This document shows positions 1 through 6,156 of a stretch of DNA of 6,159 nt, piece after piece. Source of the stretch: Candidatus Palibaumannia cicadellinicola. Lineage in GTDB: Bacteria; Pseudomonadota; Gammaproteobacteria; Enterobacterales; Enterobacteriaceae. The stretch covers positions 1-6,159 of the forward strand of contig NZ_NJPO01000076.1 of the NCBI RefSeq assembly GCF_002855795.1, in the 5' to 3' direction. The translations under genes and the position numbers were made by a program. Numbering within the stretch: the first letter of the stretch is position 1; every line of letters begins with the position of its first letter. Under the pieces are notes generated by a model. It was not told the DNA's origin. It saw only the letters and a list, made by a program, of their open reading frames with translations, and ran no database searches.

Positions 1-2
1 TA

Positions 3-8
3 TATAAT
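3..8 (+). promoter_or_regulatory. possible -10 box upstream of gpmA
   Basis: The hexamer at this place is a perfect TATAAT. If used, transcription would start near position 15 and give a leader of about 47 nucleotides before the gpmA start. The matching -35 region would lie outside the window, and the surroundings are so AT-rich that a chance match is easy, so this is only a candidate. Confidence 0.25.
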
Positions 9-18
9 TCCTATATAT

Positions 19-35
19 ATAGTAATTGTTACTAT
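19..35. repeat. perfect AT-rich dyad upstream of gpmA
   Basis: ATAGTAA at 19-25 and TTACTAT at 29-35 are exact reverse complements separated by TTG. A T-rich stretch (36-49) follows. It could be an operator, a small hairpin in the gpmA leader, or the weak terminator of a gene left of the window. The stem has only one G-C pair, so an RNA hairpin would be unstable and an operator-like role is at least as plausible. It does not look like the GATAAT-type Fur box, although gpmA is Fur-regulated in E. coli. Confidence 0.4.
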
Positions 36-49
36 CTTTACTTTTATTT

Positions 50-53
50 AGGA
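50..53 (+). promoter_or_regulatory. gpmA ribosome binding site
   Basis: AGGA lies eight bases before the ATG at 62. It is the clearest SD-like element at any gene of the window. It supports the ATG at 62 over the in-frame TTG at 26, which would add 12 residues absent from the family and begins inside the dyad. Confidence 0.65.
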
Positions 54-61
54 TTAATATA

Positions 62-799
62 ATGACTGTAAGAAAATTGGTTTTAATACGTCATGGCGAA
101 AGCCAGTGGAATTATGAAAATCGTTTCACAGGATGGACTGATATTGATCTATCAGATAAAGGTAGCAGCGAAGCAAAACAGGCTGGAGAAGTACTAAAAG
201 AAGAAGGATTTATCTTCGACTTTGCGTACACATCAGTACTAAAACGTGCTATTCACACCTTATGGTATGTACTAGATGAATTAGATCAAGCCTGGCTGCC
301 GGTAGAAAAATCTTGGCGCCTTAATGAGCGCCATTATGGCGCCTTACAGGGTCTAAGCAAAGCTGAAATGGCGGTAAAATATGGTGAGGAACAGGTAAAA
401 GAGTGGCGACGCGGTTTTGCCGTTACCCCGCCAGAACTAACCAGGGATGATAAACGGTTTCCAGGCTATGACACACGTTACGCTCAGTTGAACGCTTATG
501 AACTGCCTACTACTGAAAGTTTAGCTATGACTATTAATCGTATCCTTCCTTATTGGAAGGGGGCTATTTTACCGTGCATAAAGAAAGGTGAGCGAGTTAT
601 TATAGCAGCACATGGTAATACTATCAGGTCAATAATGACATTCTTAGATAATCTAAGTGAAACAGAAATTATTCAACTTAATATCCCAACTGGAGTGCCA
701 CTCATATATGAATTTAATGATAATATAACACCTATTAAGCATTATTACTTAGGTAACGCTGACGAAGTAGCAGCTAAAGTTGCTTTTATGGCTCAATAA
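62..799 (+). CDS. gpmA: 2,3-bisphosphoglycerate-dependent phosphoglycerate mutase
   Basis: This cytoplasmic glycolytic enzyme interconverts 3-phosphoglycerate and 2-phosphoglycerate through a phosphohistidine intermediate. The protein has 245 residues, against 250 in E. coli. It aligns without internal gaps as far as I can judge and lacks only a few C-terminal residues. The catalytic RHGE motif places the phosphorylated histidine at residue 11. Arg62, Glu89 (in [10 protein letters not shown]), Arg116-Arg117 and the second histidine at 184 (in AAHGN) are all present. The ATG at 62 was chosen because [13 protein letters not shown] matches the family N terminus and an AGGA sits at the right distance. 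It is the first gene of the run, and serC follows after 12 bases. In E. coli gpmA is not next to serC, so this position is a rearrangement relative to E. coli. The protein looks fully functional. Confidence 0.97.
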   Translation: MTVRKLVLIRHGESQWNYENRFTGWTDIDLSDKGSSEAKQAGEVLKEEGFIFDFAYTSVLKRAIHTLWYVLDELDQAWLPVEKSWRLNERHYGALQGLSKAEMAVKYGEEQVKEWRRGFAVTPPELTRDDKRFPGYDTRYAQLNAYELPTTESLAMTINRILPYWKGAILPCIKKGERVIIAAHGNTIRSIMTFLDNLSETEIIQLNIPTGVPLIYEFNDNITPIKHYYLGNADEVAAKVAFMAQ

Positions 800-808
800 T
801 CAATTATT
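795..808. repeat. short AT dyad at the gpmA-serC junction
   Basis: AATAAT (795-800) and ATTATT (803-808) are exact reverse complements around CA and overlap the gpmA stop codon. The stem has no G-C pair and no U tract follows, so it is unlikely to terminate transcription. It lies where a serC ribosome binding site would be expected, and none is visible. Confidence 0.25.
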
Positions 809-811
809 AAC

Positions 812-1897
812 ATGAATAAAATTTTTAACTTTAGTTCCGGACCGGCGATCTTGCCAGCTGAAGTACTACGACATGCACAGCAGGAACTGTGCAATTGGCA
901 TGGATTAGGGACATCTATTATGGAAATTAGCCATCGTAGCAAAGAATTTCTTCAGGTAGCGCAGGAATTAGAACAAGATCTGCGTGAGTTACTGAAAGTA
1001 CCTAACAACTATAAGGTATTGTTTTGCCATGGGGGCGCTCGCGCACAATTCGCAGCGATACCAATGAACCTGCTGGGCGAAGCGAAAACAGCGGACTATA
1101 TTTACTACGGCTACTGGGCTCATAGTGCGGCCAAAGAAGCACAGAAATATTGCAGCCCTCTGATTATGAATATTACTACTAATATAAATAATCAGAGAGG
1201 TATCAAACCAATGAGAGAATGGTCTCTGTCTACCAATAGCGCTTATGTGCACTATTGCCCGAATGAAACTATTGACGGACTGGCAATTGATGAGTTACCT
1301 AATTTTGGCGATAAAATTGTGGTAGCTGATTTCTCCTCCACTATTTTATCACGTCCACTGGACGTTAGCAGGTTCGGCGTCATTTACGCAAGTGGGCAAA
1401 AAAATCTGGGTCCTGCTGGCATCACATTAGTAATAGTTCGCGACGATCTACTAGATCGTACTAGTAACAAACTACCGTCTATTCTTAATTATAAAATATT
1501 AACTAACAATCAATCTATGTTTAATACTCCCCCTACTTTTGTTTGGTATCTCTCCGGTCTGGTGTTGAAATGGTTGAAAGTTCAAGGTGGACCTAGTGAA
1601 ATGGAAAAACGCAATCAAGCTAAAGCAGACCTACTATATCGCACCATAGACGACAGCGAATTTTACTCCAACAGTGTTCTCCCCGCGAATCGTTCTTGCA
1701 TGAATGTGCCGTTTCAACTAGCAAATAGCGCCCTAGAAGAACTGTTTCTTGAAGAATCTATAGATGCCGGACTACATGCTCTAAAAGGACACCGTGTGGT
1801 AGGTGGTATGCGAGCTTCGTTATACAATGCTATGCCGCTAGAAGGCGTGCAAACTTTGGTGAAATTTATGCAAAGCTTCGCCCACCGCCATGGCTGA
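812..1897 (+). CDS. serC: phosphoserine aminotransferase (3-phosphohydroxypyruvate transaminase)
   Basis: This PLP enzyme of aminotransferase class V converts 3-phosphohydroxypyruvate and glutamate to phosphoserine and 2-oxoglutarate. In enterobacteria it also serves the 4-phosphohydroxythreonine step of PLP synthesis. It has 361 residues (E. coli 362). The N-terminal FNFSSGPA motif is intact. His41-Arg42, Trp102, Thr153, Asp173 and the Schiff-base lysine Lys197 in SGQKN are present, and GGMRAS near the C terminus supplies the conserved arginine. The phosphate-binding loop reads GGARAQF at 74-80, where E. coli has GGGRGQF. Alanine at residue 76 is common in other PSAT enzymes. The ATG at 812 matches the family N terminus, but no SD is visible, so translation may depend on coupling from gpmA 12 bases upstream. 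The TGA stop is backed by an in-frame TAA at 1904. The serC-aroA order is conserved in enterobacteria. Confidence 0.97.
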   Translation: MNKIFNFSSGPAILPAEVLRHAQQELCNWHGLGTSIMEISHRSKEFLQVAQELEQDLRELLKVPNNYKVLFCHGGARAQFAAIPMNLLGEAKTADYIYYGYWAHSAAKEAQKYCSPLIMNITTNINNQRGIKPMREWSLSTNSAYVHYCPNETIDGLAIDELPNFGDKIVVADFSSTILSRPLDVSRFGVIYASGQKNLGPAGITLVIVRDDLLDRTSNKLPSILNYKILTNNQSMFNTPPTFVWYLSGLVLKWLKVQGGPSEMEKRNQAKADLLYRTIDDSEFYSNSVLPANRSCMNVPFQLANSALEELFLEESIDAGLHALKGHRVVGGMRASLYNAMPLEGVQTLVKFMQSFAHRHG

Positions 1898-1918
1898 ACT
1901 AAGTAAGTAACCTACTCG

Positions 1919-1932
1919 GATGATAGATGATA
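1919..1932 (+). repeat. tandem GATGATA repeat in the serC-aroA gap
   Basis: Two adjacent copies of GATGATA lie between serC and aroA. Just upstream, 1901-1910 (AAGTAAGTAA) is also a short tandem repeat. Both look like slippage products in a relaxed intergenic spacer. No regulator is known to me that reads this pattern. Confidence 0.45.
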
Positions 1933-1947
1933 ACTGTTTCGTTTCTG

Positions 1948-1961
1948 TAGCGAGCAAGCTA
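1948..1961 (+). other. small inverted repeat before the aroA start
   Basis: TAGC (1948-1951) and GCTA (1958-1961) can pair around a six-base loop containing GAG. The loop is the only purine-rich stretch near the aroA ATG at 1967, so it may be the weak ribosome binding site. The stem is only four pairs and may be chance. Confidence 0.2.
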
Positions 1962-1966
1962 TTAAC

Positions 1967-3265
1967 ATGCAAGAATTACTGACCCTACAACCTATCGTAC
2001 GAGTTAATGGTACCATTTCTCTACCTGGATCTAAAAGTATCTCTAACCGAGCATTGTTGTTAGCTGCCCAGGCTTTTGGTACAACTTACTTGATTAATTT
2101 GCTTGATAGTGACGACGTACGTTACATGCTAAATGCTTTGAGTAAGCTAGGCGTTAACTATCGCTTATCAGCCGATCGCAGGTACTGTGAAATAGACGGC
2201 ATTGGCAGTCCGCTACGCGCCGATACCGCGCTGTCGTTATTCCTCGGTAACGCTGGTACGGCCCTGCGTTTACTAGCTGCTACGCTATGCTTACAAGATA
2301 AGGAAATTACTATTACCGGTGATCAACGTATGAAAGAGCGACCGATTGGACCTTTGGTAGACGCGTTACGTCAAGGTGGTGCCGAAATATATTATCTCGA
2401 GCATGAGAATTATCCACCTTTACTTTTACGAGGCGGTTTTAGTCGTGGAGACATAACAATAGACGGTAGTCTATCCAGCCAATTTCTCACAGCATTACTA
2501 ATGATGGCACCGCTAGCATCGCAGGATAGATATATTCATATTAAGGGAACATTGGTCTCTAAACCTTATATAGATATCACCTTAGCTCTTATGAAAAGTT
2601 TTGGTATTGTGGTACAGCACGATCAATATCAGATTTTTTATATCAATGGCGGTAGCCAATACCGTTCTCCAGGTAATTATCTAGTGGAAGGTGATGCTTC
2701 TAGTGCATCTTATTTTCTAGCAGCAGCAGCAATCCGCGGGGGTACAGTACGAGTTACCGGGATCGGTCGCCATAGCGTACAAGGAGACATTCATTTTGCC
2801 GATGTGCTGGCTAAGATGGGAGCTACTATTCGTTGGGGGGATAATTACATTGAATGTACTCGAGGTACGCTGAATGCTATCGATATGGACATGAACGCAA
2901 TCCCCGACGCTGCGATGACAATAGCTACCACTGCATTATTTACTAATGGAAGAACCACAACGTTGCGTAATATTTATAACTGGCGTATTAAAGAGACAAA
3001 CAGGTTGGTGGCAATGGCTACCGAGCTACGCAAAGTAGGAGCAACAGTGGTAGAGGGGAAGGATTACTTATCGATATCGATAAAATCTCCAGCTATGTTA
3101 AAAACAGCCAATATTTATACTTACGATGATCATCGTATTGCCATGTGTTTCGCGCTGGTAGCACTATCTCATATACCAATTACTATTATTAATCCCAAAT
3201 GTACCCATAAAACCTTCCCTGATTTTTTTGAACAGCTGAGAGCCATCTCTATGACAAAGTTATAA
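1967..3265 (+). CDS. aroA: 3-phosphoshikimate 1-carboxyvinyltransferase (EPSP synthase)
   Basis: This enzyme joins phosphoenolpyruvate to shikimate 3-phosphate, the sixth shikimate-pathway step toward chorismate. It has 432 residues (E. coli 427); the extra residues sit at the N terminus, near residue 331, around 375-380 and at the C terminus. GSKSISNR at 21-28 supplies Lys23, Ser24 and Arg28 for substrate binding. LGNAGTALR carries Gly97 (E. coli Gly96), RMKERPIG holds Arg125, and the catalytic aspartate is Asp314 in IPDAAMT. KETNR holds Glu343 and Arg346, DDHR holds Arg390, and [10 protein letters not shown] holds Lys415. Residue 102 is leucine, where E. coli has Pro101. KETNR instead of KETDR is allowed in the family signature. 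The start matches the family N terminus; no strong SD is visible. It is probably cotranscribed with serC, as in E. coli. It should be active. Confidence 0.97.
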   Translation: MQELLTLQPIVRVNGTISLPGSKSISNRALLLAAQAFGTTYLINLLDSDDVRYMLNALSKLGVNYRLSADRRYCEIDGIGSPLRADTALSLFLGNAGTALRLLAATLCLQDKEITITGDQRMKERPIGPLVDALRQGGAEIYYLEHENYPPLLLRGGFSRGDITIDGSLSSQFLTALLMMAPLASQDRYIHIKGTLVSKPYIDITLALMKSFGIVVQHDQYQIFYINGGSQYRSPGNYLVEGDASSASYFLAAAAIRGGTVRVTGIGRHSVQGDIHFADVLAKMGATIRWGDNYIECTRGTLNAIDMDMNAIPDAAMTIATTALFTNGRTTTLRNIYNWRIKETNRLVAMATELRKVGATVVEGKDYLSISIKSPAMLKTANIYTYDDHRIAMCFALVALSHIPITIINPKCTHKTFPDFFEQLRAISMTKL

Positions 3266-3267
3266 CT

Positions 3268-3296
3268 TTGATTATAGCAATTTACTCTCTTATACA
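3268..3296 (+). promoter_or_regulatory. candidate promoter between aroA and cmk
   Basis: TTGATT at 3268-3273 and TATACA at 3291-3296 are 17 bases apart, and each matches four of six sigma-70 consensus bases. Initiation would fall near 3303, leaving only about 13 bases before the cmk start and removing part of the purine stretch at 3298-3303. That makes it a weak candidate for cmk itself. Confidence 0.2.
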
Positions 3297-3315
3297 TAAG
3301 AAGATTAAAAATATC

Positions 3316-3996
3316 ATGACAATGATAGTACCGGTCATCACCGTAGACGGACCTAGTGGTTCTGGAAAAGGAATCTTATGCCAAGTTCTAGCAGAAAGAT
3401 TACAGTGGAATTTACTTGATTCTGGTGCCATTTATCGGGTGTTAGCGCTAGCTGCGCTACACCATCAGATCTTTCTCGATGAAGAAGCGCTGGTGCCGTT
3501 AGCCGTACACCTAGATGTACGTTTTATGGTCAAAAATGGGCAATTGAGCGTGGTACTGGAAGGAAAAGATATGAGCCAGGCAATTCGTAACGAGACGGTC
3601 GGTAATACGGCATCCCAAATTGCCGCTTTTCCACGAGCGCGCGAAGCATTGCTGTATCGGCAGCGCGCGTTCCGCGTGGCTCCAGGATTAATAGCCGATG
3701 GGCGTGATATGGGCACAGTGATCTTTCCAGATGCGTTAGTTAAAATATTTCTCGAGGCATCGGCAGAAGAAAGAGCGCGCCGCCGCATGCGGCAGTTGCA
3801 GGAAAAAGGCTTTAGTGTTAACTTTGAGCACCTTTTATCTTCGATAAAAGAACGGGACGAACGTGATCGAAATCGTACTGTTGCTCCTCTAGAGCCAGCT
3901 GTTGATGCGTTTGTGCTTGACTCCACTAAGCTGACTATTGACGCAGTGATAGCCAGAGTTATCGGGCATGTCAAGAAAAATTTAGCATTGTCATGA
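3316..3996 (+). CDS. cmk: cytidylate kinase (CMP/dCMP kinase)
   Basis: This cytoplasmic kinase phosphorylates CMP and dCMP with ATP, salvaging the nucleotides released by RNA turnover and phospholipid synthesis. It has 226 residues (E. coli 227), with one residue lost after HH at 49-50. The P-loop GPSGSGKG spans 12-19. The CMP site includes Ser36, Arg41, Ser100 and Arg109. DGRDMGT at 128-134 holds Arg130 and Asp131. The lid [10 protein letters not shown] holds Arg180, Asp184 and Arg187. Residue 20, normally threonine after GKG, is isoleucine (codon 3373-3375). The ATG at 3316 was chosen because [15 protein letters not shown] matches the family N terminus. An upstream in-frame TTG at 3268 would add 16 unsupported residues, and an ATG at 3322 is an alternative. 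A purine stretch AAGAAG at 3298-3303 may be a weak SD. It directly precedes rpsA, as in enterobacteria, but ycaL, which separates it from aroA in E. coli, is missing. Confidence 0.95.
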   Translation: MTMIVPVITVDGPSGSGKGILCQVLAERLQWNLLDSGAIYRVLALAALHHQIFLDEEALVPLAVHLDVRFMVKNGQLSVVLEGKDMSQAIRNETVGNTASQIAAFPRAREALLYRQRAFRVAPGLIADGRDMGTVIFPDALVKIFLEASAEERARRRMRQLQEKGFSVNFEHLLSSIKERDERDRNRTVAPLEPAVDAFVLDSTKLTIDAVIARVIGHVKKNLALS

Positions 3997-4019
3997 CGAC
4001 TAGACAGTGTCATTTTAAT
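3988..4019 (+). promoter_or_regulatory. candidate rpsA promoter
   Basis: TTGTCA at 3988-3993 matches five of six -35 bases. Two -10 choices follow: CATTTT at 4011-4016 (17-base spacing, three of six) and TTTAAT at 4014-4019 (20-base spacing, five of six). Both would start transcription around 4023-4026, at the edge of the first leader hairpin, a slight misfit. The -35 overlaps the end of cmk. E. coli rpsA also has its own promoter just upstream. Confidence 0.3.
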
Positions 4020-4021
4020 TA

Positions 4022-4108
4022 CCCTGTTGCAAGATAAGTAACAGGGCGTGTATAGCAACCCCATCAAGTAGGATGGACGTTAATAAAAAAATTTGAAGAT
4101 TATCAAAT
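4022..4108 (+). promoter_or_regulatory. structured rpsA leader, probable S1 autoregulatory translation initiation region
   Basis: Three successive hairpins can be drawn between cmk and the rpsA start. Hairpin I pairs 4022-4030 with 4038-4046 (nine pairs including one G-U, loop AAGATAA). Hairpin II pairs 4061-4065 with 4072-4076 and, after a small internal loop, 4057-4059 with 4079-4081. Hairpin III pairs ATTTGA at 4091-4096 with TCAAAT at 4103-4108, ending right at the AUG. II and III are separated by an A-rich stretch (4082-4090). The only SD-like element is GAAG at 4095-4098, partly inside hairpin III. In E. coli the rpsA initiation region is known to form three hairpins with A/U-rich separators and a degenerate SD. 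It is translated very efficiently and repressed by free S1. The match in layout is seen; the function is inferred. Confidence 0.6.
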
Positions 4109-5767
4109 ATGACAAAATCTTTTGCTCAACTCTTTGAAGAATCTCTGAAAAACATCGCTACCCGTCCGGGTTCCATCGTTCGCGGTACTGTAGTTTCTAT
4201 TGCCAAAGACGTGGTTCTAGTTGATGCTGGCTTAAAATCGGAATCCGCTATTCCTATAGCGCAATTTTGTAATGCCCAGGGAGAACTAGAAATAGAAGTT
4301 AATGATCAGGTTGATGTAGCGCTGGATGCAGTAGAAGATGGTTTTGGAGAAACTCTGCTCTCACGTGAAAAAGCCAAGCGCCACGAAGCCTGGTTGATGC
4401 TAGAAAGAGCTTATGAAGAAGCTACAACCGTTATCGGAATAATAAATAGTAAAGTTAAGGGTGGTTTTACCGTTGAATTAAATGGTATTCGTGCTTTCTT
4501 GCCTGGTTCTTTAGTTGACATGCGTCCTGTTCGTGACACACTACATCTAGAAGGCAAAGAACTGGAGTTTAAAGTCATCAAGCTCGATCAAAAACGTAAT
4601 AATGTCGTGGTTTCACGTCGTGCTGTTATTGAGTCTGAAAACAGCTTCGAACGAGATCAGCTGCTGGAAAACATGCAGGAGGGTATGGAAGCTAAAGGTA
4701 TCGTGAAGAATCTTACCGATTACGGCGCATTTGTTGATCTAGGTGGTGTAGACGGGCTACTACATATTACTGATATGGCCTGGAAGCGTGTTAAGCACCC
4801 TAGCGAAATCGTTAATGTAGGGGATGAAATTATCGTTAAAGTATTAAAATTTGATCGAGAGCGCACCCGTGTCTCTCTTGGTTTAAAACAATTAGGGCAA
4901 GATCCGTGGATTGCTATTGCTAAGCGTTACCCGGAAGGTTCTCGTCTGGCAGGACGCGTAACTAACCTTACCGATTATGGCTGCTTCGTAGAAATAGAAG
5001 CAGGTGTTGAAGGACTAGTGCACGTATCAGAAATAGACTGGACTAACAAAAACATCCATCCGTCTAAAGTCGTTAACGTAAACGATATAGTCGAAATTAT
5101 GGTACTTGATGTCGACGAAGAACGTCGTCGTATTTCCCTAGGATTGAAGCAGTGCCAAGCTAATCCTTGGCAAAAGTTCGCGGAAACCTATAATAAAGGT
5201 GACCGCGTTGAAGGAAAAATAAAATCTATTACTGACTTCGGTATTTTCATTGGTCTCGAAGGAGGTATCGATGGTCTAGTTCATTTGTCCGACATCTTCT
5301 GGAATGTATCTGGTGAAGAAGCAGCGCGGGAGTATAAAAAAGGCGACGAAATAGCTGCGGTAGTTTTGCAGGTTGACGCTGAGCGCGAGCGGATCTCTTT
5401 AGGGATTAAGCAGTTAGATGAAGATCCTTTTAATAACTACTTATCTTTGAACAAGAAGGGTACTATTGTTACTGGTAAAGTGACAGCCGTGGATGCCAAA
5501 GGCGCTACAGTTGAATTAGCAAGCGGCGTTGAAGGTTATTTGTGTCTTTCGGAAGCTGATCGTAGAGAAGACGCAACATTGTTACTAAATGTCGGCGACA
5601 ACCTGGAAGCTAAATTTACCGGTATTGATCGAAAAAACCGCGTTATTAACTTATCAGTTCGCGCTAAAGACGAAGTTGATGATAAAAAGATGATAAATAA
5701 TAAGCAGGAAGGAAGTAATTTCTCTAATGCTATGGTTGAAGCTTTCAAAGCCGCTACGAAAAACTAG
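4109..5767 (+). CDS. rpsA: 30S ribosomal protein S1
   Basis: S1 binds the 30S subunit and captures and unfolds mRNA for initiation, most importantly on messages with weak or no SD. The protein has 552 residues (E. coli 557) and carries six S1 (OB-fold) repeats at about 21-87, 105-171, 192-260, 277-347, 364-434 and 451-518. Domains 1-2, which anchor S1 to the ribosome, and 3-5, which bind RNA, are nearly identical to E. coli; for example, [13 protein letters not shown] and [12 protein letters not shown] begin domains 3 and 4. Domain 6 is two residues shorter (SEADRREDA where E. coli has SEASRDRVEDA), and the C-terminal linker is about three residues shorter. The ATG at 4109 gives the family N terminus [14 protein letters not shown]. 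It ends in TAG and is followed by ihfB, as in enterobacteria. Expression is probably controlled by the hairpin leader upstream. Confidence 0.98.
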   Translation: MTKSFAQLFEESLKNIATRPGSIVRGTVVSIAKDVVLVDAGLKSESAIPIAQFCNAQGELEIEVNDQVDVALDAVEDGFGETLLSREKAKRHEAWLMLERAYEEATTVIGIINSKVKGGFTVELNGIRAFLPGSLVDMRPVRDTLHLEGKELEFKVIKLDQKRNNVVVSRRAVIESENSFERDQLLENMQEGMEAKGIVKNLTDYGAFVDLGGVDGLLHITDMAWKRVKHPSEIVNVGDEIIVKVLKFDRERTRVSLGLKQLGQDPWIAIAKRYPEGSRLAGRVTNLTDYGCFVEIEAGVEGLVHVSEIDWTNKNIHPSKVVNVNDIVEIMVLDVDEERRRISLGLKQCQANPWQKFAETYNKGDRVEGKIKSITDFGIFIGLEGGIDGLVHLSDIFWNVSGEEAAREYKKGDEIAAVVLQVDAERERISLGIKQLDEDPFNNYLSLNKKGTIVTGKVTAVDAKGATVELASGVEGYLCLSEADRREDATLLLNVGDNLEAKFTGIDRKNRVINLSVRAKDEVDDKKMINNKQEGSNFSNAMVEAFKAATKN

Positions 5768-5780
5768 TACAACGAACTAG
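5764..5780 (+). other. short inverted repeat over the rpsA stop codon
   Basis: CTAGT (5764-5768) and ACTAG (5776-5780) are reverse complements around a seven-base loop, with the TAG stop inside the left arm. No U tract follows, so it is not an intrinsic terminator. The rest of the 55-base gap to ihfB shows no strong SD; GAG at 5809-5811 is the only candidate. Confidence 0.2.
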
Positions 5781-5822
5781 CGAGATAGCAGAAGATCACA
5801 CTAATTTTGAGCCGTATAATTA

Positions 5823-6113
5823 ATGACCAAGTCAGAACTAATTGAGAGGCTTGCTGGCAAACATCTCCAAACCAAATTAGTTGAGGAGGCAGTGAAAGAG
5901 ATGCTAGAACATATGGCAACAACACTAGCCAGCGGTGAGCGCATTGAAATACGTGGTTTCGGCAGTTTTTCTATTCGCTACCGTGCCCAGCGTATCGGAC
6001 GTAATCCCAAAACAGGAGAGAAAGTAGAACTAGAAGGTAAATATGTTCCCTACTTTAAACCTGGTAAAGAATTACGCGATCGTGCTAACGTTAAACTTTT
6101 TAAGTTAAGATAA
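5823..6113 (+). CDS. ihfB: integration host factor subunit beta
   Basis: IHF-beta pairs with IHF-alpha (ihfA, not in this window) to bind and sharply bend DNA in the nucleoid, at promoters and at replication sites. The 96-residue protein has the HU/IHF fold: [11 protein letters not shown] opens helix 1, and the family signature runs through [21 protein letters not shown]. The DNA-intercalating proline is Pro62 (E. coli Pro64), and the arm continues through [19 protein letters not shown]. Two features differ from E. coli (94 residues). Two residues are missing in the turn between the first helices (GKHLQTK replaces TQQSHIPAK). After RDRAN the protein ends VKLFKLR instead of IYG, four residues longer and basic. 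The ATG at 5823 matches the family start. It lies 55 bases after rpsA, as in enterobacteria, and may share its transcript. It is probably functional. Confidence 0.95.
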   Translation: MTKSELIERLAGKHLQTKLVEEAVKEMLEHMATTLASGERIEIRGFGSFSIRYRAQRIGRNPKTGEKVELEGKYVPYFKPGKELRDRANVKLFKLR

Positions 6114-6143
6114 AATAGACTATCTATCCACTGACGAGGTTGT

Positions 6144-6156
6144 TTAACTAGGTTAA
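6144..6156. repeat. small dyad at the right edge
   Basis: TTAAC (6144-6148) and GTTAA (6152-6156) are reverse complements around TAG. It is downstream of ihfB within the last 46 bases, which contain no recognizable gene start and no terminator. The window ends before its context is visible. Confidence 0.2.

Noticed and set aside
26..61. In-frame TTG extension of gpmA by 12 residues
   Set aside because: The added residues have no family counterpart, the TTG lies inside the dyad, and the ATG at 62 has a good AGGA and gives the conserved N terminus.
989..1252. Minus-strand open frame of 87 codons inside serC
   Set aside because: It lies wholly within an intact conserved gene and its translation resembles no family I know.
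1390..1405. SGQKN instead of GAQKN at the SerC lysine as a defect
   Set aside because: The class V aminotransferase signature allows these small residues, and the lysine and glutamine are kept.
2996..3010. KETNR instead of KETDR in AroA as a catalytic defect
   Set aside because: The family signature allows D, N or E at this position, and the neighbouring Glu and Arg are intact.
3268..3315. In-frame TTG extension of cmk by 16 residues
   Set aside because: The family N terminus begins at the ATG at 3316, and no ribosome binding site supports the TTG.
3465..4067. Minus-strand open frame of 200 codons opposite cmk
   Set aside because: It is a low-complexity Ser/Arg/Thr-rich antisense of cmk and part of the rpsA leader, with no recognizable domain.
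4101..4113. IHF binding site overlapping the rpsA start
   Set aside because: TATCAA matches the first half of the consensus, but the TTR half is absent.
5536..5748. Minus-strand open frame of 70 codons inside rpsA
   Set aside because: It is the antisense of a strongly conserved S1 domain 6, with no independent support.
5815..5820. TATAAT just before ihfB as a promoter
   Set aside because: It ends two bases before the ATG, so transcription would begin inside the gene, and no -35 is seen at the proper spacing.
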